Source of the DNA: Lentihominibacter butyricus
Lineage (GTDB): Bacteria; Bacillota; Clostridia; Peptostreptococcales; Anaerovoracaceae
Assembly (NCBI RefSeq): GCF_025567305.1
Contig: NZ_JAOQJP010000003.1
Coordinates: 62,001-126,000, forward strand
Reading direction: 5' to 3'
Length of the DNA: 64,000 nucleotides
The notes under the pieces: model-generated
Seen by the model: only the letters and a program-made list of their open reading frames with translations
Databases searched by the model: none
Told to the model about the DNA's origin: nothing
Shown here: positions 60,130 to 64,000 of the stretch, piece after piece
Layout of the letters: every line of letters begins with the position of its first letter
Position numbering within the stretch: the first letter of the stretch is position 1
Program-made: the position numbers and the translations under genes

Positions 60130-61449
60130 CTAAGAAGATAATTTTATTTTAAATACAAAACTATCTTTATTCTGTAAAGCTTTATATTCTATTTTATAGT
60201 TATTCAAAAGATTACTGACAATATATAACCCTAAGCCATTACTATTTTCCTTATTAAGGTCAAACTCAACCTCAAATAATTTATCTATATCCAGAATTTT
60301 ATCATTTTTATATGAATTTTCAATATATAACCATCCTTTATCTGCTCCAATATTGATAACTCCGCGCACATCAGTATATTTTACCGCATTACTGATCAAA
60401 TTAGATAAAACAATCTTTAAGGCGGTTTTACCTATATAAATCTCTTCATCTGATATATAATTGTTGATCCTTATATCTTTCTGGCTTGCTAATACTTCAT
60501 ACTTTTCTAATACATCTTCTAATATATAATTTATATTTAATAATTCTTCATCATTCTTCAGGTTTTCTATAGAATAAACTGATATGATCTGAGAGATATT
60601 TTTTGTTAAGCTGTCAACTATATCAATGCAGTCATTGATATAAAGGTCTCTGTCTTTATACTTGCCTATATTATATTTCATGTTCTCCAGTATTATTTTA
60701 AGACTGGCAAGAGGAGTTTTAAGTTCATGAGATGCCCCTTTGAAAAAATCATATTTTAACTTTTCCAGTTTTAAGATCTCTTTATTTTTAAATTCCAGAT
60801 CATCAATTGTTCTTAATAAAGCATCATACAAATCATTGATCTGTTGTTTTAATTCTCCTATTTCATCCTTCGAATCATATTCTAAACGAGCATTCTTATC
60901 AAGCTCCATCATTTTGTCAGTAACATTTTTTATTTCATCTATGTTATTCTTTACTGATTTCGCGTATATTAAAGAAACAATAGCAGAAAACAAAATTGAT
61001 ACCGATAATGAATACGGTAAAAATTTAAAACTTAAATCTTTTGCATCTTTTTGCATATCAGCTGTAGAAACGAATTGCAGATCTATTTTTTTACCATCAT
61101 CAAGTGTTATTTCTCTTTCTTCAATTATCAGAGAATTATTATCACTTTCCAAGTCAATATCCACATTATTTCTGATCTGTATTTCATTATTCCTGTTCCC
61201 GGCCTTTACAAATACTTTTATCTCACTGATTTCAGAATAAAAATCCAAAGTTTGTTCTATATATTCTAATCCTTTTCCATTCATATTGCCGGAAATTTCA
61301 TTTGCCTTACCGGAAATCTCTTCTTTTCTAGTCTCCAGATATGTTTTAGGAAAAATCAAGAAAACCAATAAATGGATCAATATGATTATTACTAAAATAA
61401 CAGAAAATATTTGTATAAACATTTTGGGAAATATCTTTAGATTTTTCAT
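60130..61449 (-). CDS. Membrane sensor histidine kinase
   Basis: The protein is 439 residues. Two membrane segments (about 8-32 and 145-168) flank an extracytoplasmic sensor of about 110 residues. A HAMP-like region (about 170-225), the HisKA phosphorylation site GASHELKTPLASLKII (about 237) and a HATPase_c domain with NLISNAVKYT and GLGLYIVSNLL follow. It phosphorylates the response regulator encoded upstream, whose stop it overlaps by four bases (ATGA). The sensed signal is unknown; the neighbouring ABC transporter hints at antimicrobial peptides, as in BceS or VanS-like systems. Confidence 0.9.
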   Translation of the reverse strand: MKNLKIFPKMFIQIFSVILVIIILIHLLVFLIFPKTYLETRKEEISGKANEISGNMNGKGLEYIEQTLDFYSEISEIKVFVKAGNRNNEIQIRNNVDIDLESDNNSLIIEEREITLDDGKKIDLQFVSTADMQKDAKDLSFKFLPYSLSVSILFSAIVSLIYAKSVKNNIDEIKNVTDKMMELDKNARLEYDSKDEIGELKQQINDLYDALLRTIDDLEFKNKEILKLEKLKYDFFKGASHELKTPLASLKIILENMKYNIGKYKDRDLYINDCIDIVDSLTKNISQIISVYSIENLKNDEELLNINYILEDVLEKYEVLASQKDIRINNYISDEEIYIGKTALKIVLSNLISNAVKYTDVRGVINIGADKGWLYIENSYKNDKILDIDKLFEVEFDLNKENSNGLGLYIVSNLLNNYKIEYKALQNKDSFVFKIKLSS

Positions 61450-62099
61450 TTTCTCTCCAATTTATAGCCTACATTTCTAATAGTGATGATACAATCCAAT
61501 TCTAATTTTTTTCTCAATTCCTTGATGTATACGTCTATTACACGATCATAGGGAACTTCTTCTGTTTCCTTCCAGACATTATCAATTATTTGCATTCTCG
61601 TTAATACTTGCCCTTCGTTATCCAGCAAACACTTTAGTATTTCCAGCTCTTTTGCATTTATATCTATATCCTCATCATTTATTTTTGCAGTATAACTGGT
61701 AAAATTAACATCTATATTTTTATATTCGAATTTCTCTATCTCTCCAAAGTTCTTTTTGATCAGAGAATCGATCCTTGCCTTTAACACTGGTAATGAAAAA
61801 GGCTTTTCTACATAACCATCTGCCAGATTAGTGAATGCTTCGATCTTAAATTCTTCATCACTAAACGCTGTCAGCATCAAAACCGGCACCTTGCTTTTCT
61901 TCCTGATTTCTTTTAACACATCTAATCCGTTTATGAATGGTATCTGAATATCTAAAATGATCAAATTTATATCATTATTAAATTTGGATATAGCTTCGCT
62001 GCCGTCTTTTGCTTCCATAACAATATAACCGAATTCCGATAAGTATTCACTTATTCCTTCTCTTAGCGTTTTATCATCTTCAACAACCAATATCTTCAT
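61446..62099 (-). CDS. OmpR/PhoB-family response regulator
   Basis: The protein is 217 residues. The receiver domain has the acid pocket VVEDD, the phosphorylated Asp in LIILDIQIP (about residue 51), LTAFSD and the closing EKPFSLPVL. The C-terminal winged helix contains LTRMQIIDNVW and ends VIDVYIKELRKKL...GYKLERK. AGGAG precedes the start. It pairs with the kinase gene and probably controls the ABC transporter encoded upstream on the same strand. Confidence 0.93.
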   Translation of the reverse strand: MKILVVEDDKTLREGISEYLSEFGYIVMEAKDGSEAISKFNNDINLIILDIQIPFINGLDVLKEIRKKSKVPVLMLTAFSDEEFKIEAFTNLADGYVEKPFSLPVLKARIDSLIKKNFGEIEKFEYKNIDVNFTSYTAKINDEDIDINAKELEILKCLLDNEGQVLTRMQIIDNVWKETEEVPYDRVIDVYIKELRKKLELDCIITIRNVGYKLERK

Positions 62100-62242
62100 A
62101 GCCAGTCTCCTTTTTTTGATTTATATGATTATATTATATATCACATATTCCTACTATGTTTTTTTACGATTTAATTTATATATTATTTGATTTTTCAGAC
62201 AGTCAATCGGGCAGGGGCTGACATGCAGCCCCTCTCACCCAT

Positions 62243-62279
62243 AAAAAACTATAGGTGCCAAATGGCACCGACAGTTTTT
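62243..62279 (-). terminator. Terminator of the ABC transporter operon
   Basis: GGTGCCA-AA-TGGCACC is a perfect stem, extended by AAAAACT/AGTTTTT outside it. T-runs follow on the minus strand just after the permease stop, so read-through to the response regulator is limited. Confidence 0.75.
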
Positions 62280-63654
62280 ATTTATTATCAATCAATAAAT
62301 CTTTTGGATTTTTCTTTAAAATACCTGCTGAGGAAATGATCAGAGATATTATAAGCACCAGACTCATGAATAAAATCACATACAGCATAGACTTTGGCAA
62401 TATGCTGATATCCAGACTTGTCAAAGTTTTGTTGAATCCATCAACTTCTGCCCCTCCGCCAAGCTGGCTCGATGATGATTGTTTTGCTATCTGTTTAGTG
62501 ATATCACCAGTTACCTTATTTAATATATTATTTCCAAGGTTAGCACCTGTAAACCTAGCTAAGAAATAAGCTCCTGTAAATGCCGGAATTGATATGAACA
62601 TCAATTCCATTAAGAATTGCCCGAAAATTGCTAACTTGGAAACTCCTAATGATAATAAAACTGCTATCTCTTTTTTCCTGGCATTCATCCACAGAAACAG
62701 CAGTAACGAAACTACAGCACCTGCAAATATCAGAGAGCCGGCAAACAACTTATTCGCTATTGAATATATACCTGATATGGACTGCTGCAATGCAGGATAA
62801 TTCGATGAACTTTTGATCAAATTATAATCTCTCCAATTTATATCCAGTTTTCCGAGATCTTTTATCACCTTATCTAAATTCTTATCGCCTTTTACAAAAA
62901 AAGTCGCATCCTGATATACTGCTGTATCTTCTGTATTCCCGTAAACTTTAGCAGCTGTGTCGATATCCGTTATCAGAGTATTTTCGTAAAGCTCTTGTGC
63001 TGCACTTACACCACCATTATTATGTCCATCAAAAAGACCTTTTATCTCCGCTTCGACCGTTTCATCTGCACCTTTCTCATTATCAGCATCAAATAAATTA
63101 GACTTTACTTTTATCTTATCTCCAACTTTCAAATTATTCTTTTCTGCCAAATCTTTATGCATCAGAACTTTGTTTTTATCCTGATTTTCCAAATGTTCGC
63201 CTTCAATCAATTTATAGGCTCCTGACACGAATTTTGTTTCTTTTGACGAGTCATTAACTCCCGTCAGCATGACAGTTCTCTTAAAGTTTTTTGCTCTCTC
63301 CGGTGATTGATATGCAAGCGTTTCCTGAGTTTCTATAATGTCATGATCAACCAGATCAGCTACGCTGTTTATCCTTTTAACATAAGACTGTATATTTTCA
63401 GTTTCGGATATTTTTTTAATATCCTGTCCTTTTACATTGCCTCCTCCCCTGGGTGTGCCTGGATTTACCTGCCTGTTTATTTCCATAGAAAAGCTATTTG
63501 TAATACTGCCGAAAGTTTCTTCTGAAGCCCTGTTTGTAGCATCTTTAATAGACAAACTGATCAGACTAAGAGTTGACATTGATAAAATAACTAATAATAT
63601 TATGACTGATTTCAAACTTTTTCTAGTTACGTATGCAAAAGCATTTTTTATCAT
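62278..63654 (-). CDS. MacB/FtsX-family ABC transporter permease
   Basis: The protein is 458 residues with one N-terminal membrane helix (about 15-36), a large extracytoplasmic domain (about 40-315) with a KVLMHKDLAEKNNLKVGDKI motif typical of MacB periplasmic folds, and three C-terminal helices (about 320-345, 365-395 and 425-450). It is the FtsX-like class that exports peptides or transmits force rather than transporting small solutes. The ATPase gene ends 2 bases upstream. Confidence 0.88.
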   Translation of the reverse strand: MIKNAFAYVTRKSLKSVIILLVILSMSTLSLISLSIKDATNRASEETFGSITNSFSMEINRQVNPGTPRGGGNVKGQDIKKISETENIQSYVKRINSVADLVDHDIIETQETLAYQSPERAKNFKRTVMLTGVNDSSKETKFVSGAYKLIEGEHLENQDKNKVLMHKDLAEKNNLKVGDKIKVKSNLFDADNEKGADETVEAEIKGLFDGHNNGGVSAAQELYENTLITDIDTAAKVYGNTEDTAVYQDATFFVKGDKNLDKVIKDLGKLDINWRDYNLIKSSSNYPALQQSISGIYSIANKLFAGSLIFAGAVVSLLLFLWMNARKKEIAVLLSLGVSKLAIFGQFLMELMFISIPAFTGAYFLARFTGANLGNNILNKVTGDITKQIAKQSSSSQLGGGAEVDGFNKTLTSLDISILPKSMLYVILFMSLVLIISLIISSAGILKKNPKDLLIDNK

Positions 63655-63656
63655 TA

Positions 63657-64000
63657 CTACACCTCCGTATTGATTTTACTTACTTCTTTTAGTTTTTTAC
63701 CACTCAGCTCTAAAATGACGTCTGCGGCATCTGCGACCTCTTTACTGTGTGTTACAACTATCACACATTTATTTCTCTCTTTAGCCAGCTTCTTTAATAT
63801 CGCTATTATTTCTCCGGCAGTAGCACTATCCAGATTACCTGTAGGTTCGTCTGCTAATATTACAGGTGCTTCCGACACTAAAGCTCTTGCTATAGCAACT
63901 CTTTGCTGTTGACCACCTGATAATTTCATTACATTTCTTTTTATCTGTTTTTCATCAAGACCTAATTCGATCAAAATACTTTCTGATGATTTTTTATTTA
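63657..64000 (-). CDS. ABC transporter ATPase, partial (5' end beyond the window)
   Basis: The frame stays open to the window edge, so the N-terminus with Walker A is missing. The C-terminal 114 residues show signature LSGGQQQRVAIARAL, Walker B VILADEPTGNLDS and switch His in VIVVTHSKE, typical of MacB/LolD-type ATPases. It forms an exporter with the permease that starts 2 bases later. Confidence 0.9.
   Translation of the reverse strand, partial: NKKSSESILIELGLDEKQIKRNVMKLSGGQQQRVAIARALVSEAPVILADEPTGNLDSATAGEIIAILKKLAKERNKCVIVVTHSKEVADAADVILELSGKKLKEVSKINTEV

Overview
The window looks like a chromosome segment from a strictly anaerobic, amino-acid-fermenting Clostridia-type Bacillota. This rests on gene content: the ACT/PFL-family pair, a minimal SufC-SufB pair, a PdaA-type deacetylase, a lysine 2,3-aminomutase operon under sigma-54 control, ECF transporters and a Tn916-type recombinase. 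A genus cannot be fixed from the sequence alone. The core genome is moderately GC-rich; several blocks are visibly AT-richer and look imported.

Layout. 0-1.5 kb: AT-rich lipoprotein, membrane protein and small XRE regulator. 1.6-19.96 kb: ordinary chromosome, with two polysaccharide deacetylases, a radical SAM protein, ACT and PFL-family proteins, a Cys/Gly-rich small protein, a 57-residue microprotein, a csoR-copA copper operon with its operator, a YeiH transporter, exonuclease III, SufC/SufB, an HD protein, a DUF1538/PII-like protein, PgeF and a low-molecular-weight phosphatase (LMW-PTP). 19.96-33.16 kb: accessory DNA inserted at the start codon of the LMW-PTP gene. An 11.7-kb Tn916-type integrative element carries int, xis, a dnaC-like gene, a repA-like gene and a frameshifted primase as its replication/integration module. 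Its cargo is a type III restriction-modification system, a Kiwa-like pair and an Abi gene. Next to it is a 1.5-kb remnant with a decayed Abi gene. Three copies of the first codons of the LMW-PTP gene mark the junctions. 33.25-43.53 kb: one long operon with type I restriction-modification (hsdM, hsdS, hsdR), an AAA ATPase-DUF4435 fusion resembling single-gene PARIS, a small membrane protein and two Fic proteins.

43.7-55.6 kb: a sigma-54 regulon. An operon runs kamA - CoA-transferase A and B - thiolase - class III aminotransferase - DUF2889 protein - sigma-54 activator, flanked by an NhaC-family transporter and an EamA/DMT transporter. Each of the three transcription units has a close match to a -24/-12 promoter with CGGTTC boxes upstream. 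The activator's N-terminal half resembles 3,5-diaminohexanoate dehydrogenase, an enzyme of lysine fermentation, so it probably senses a lysine-derived metabolite. The gene set suggests that lysine is converted to beta-lysine, deaminated at the beta position, activated with CoA and cleaved by the thiolase.

55.7-59.1 kb: TetR-regulated ECF transporter (MptD-type S component, EcfT, fused double ATPase). 59.15-60 kb: an unrecognised acidic protein. 60.1-64 kb: an AT-rich two-component system and a MacB/FtsX-type ABC transporter that runs off the right edge. No rRNA, tRNA or CRISPR array was recognised.
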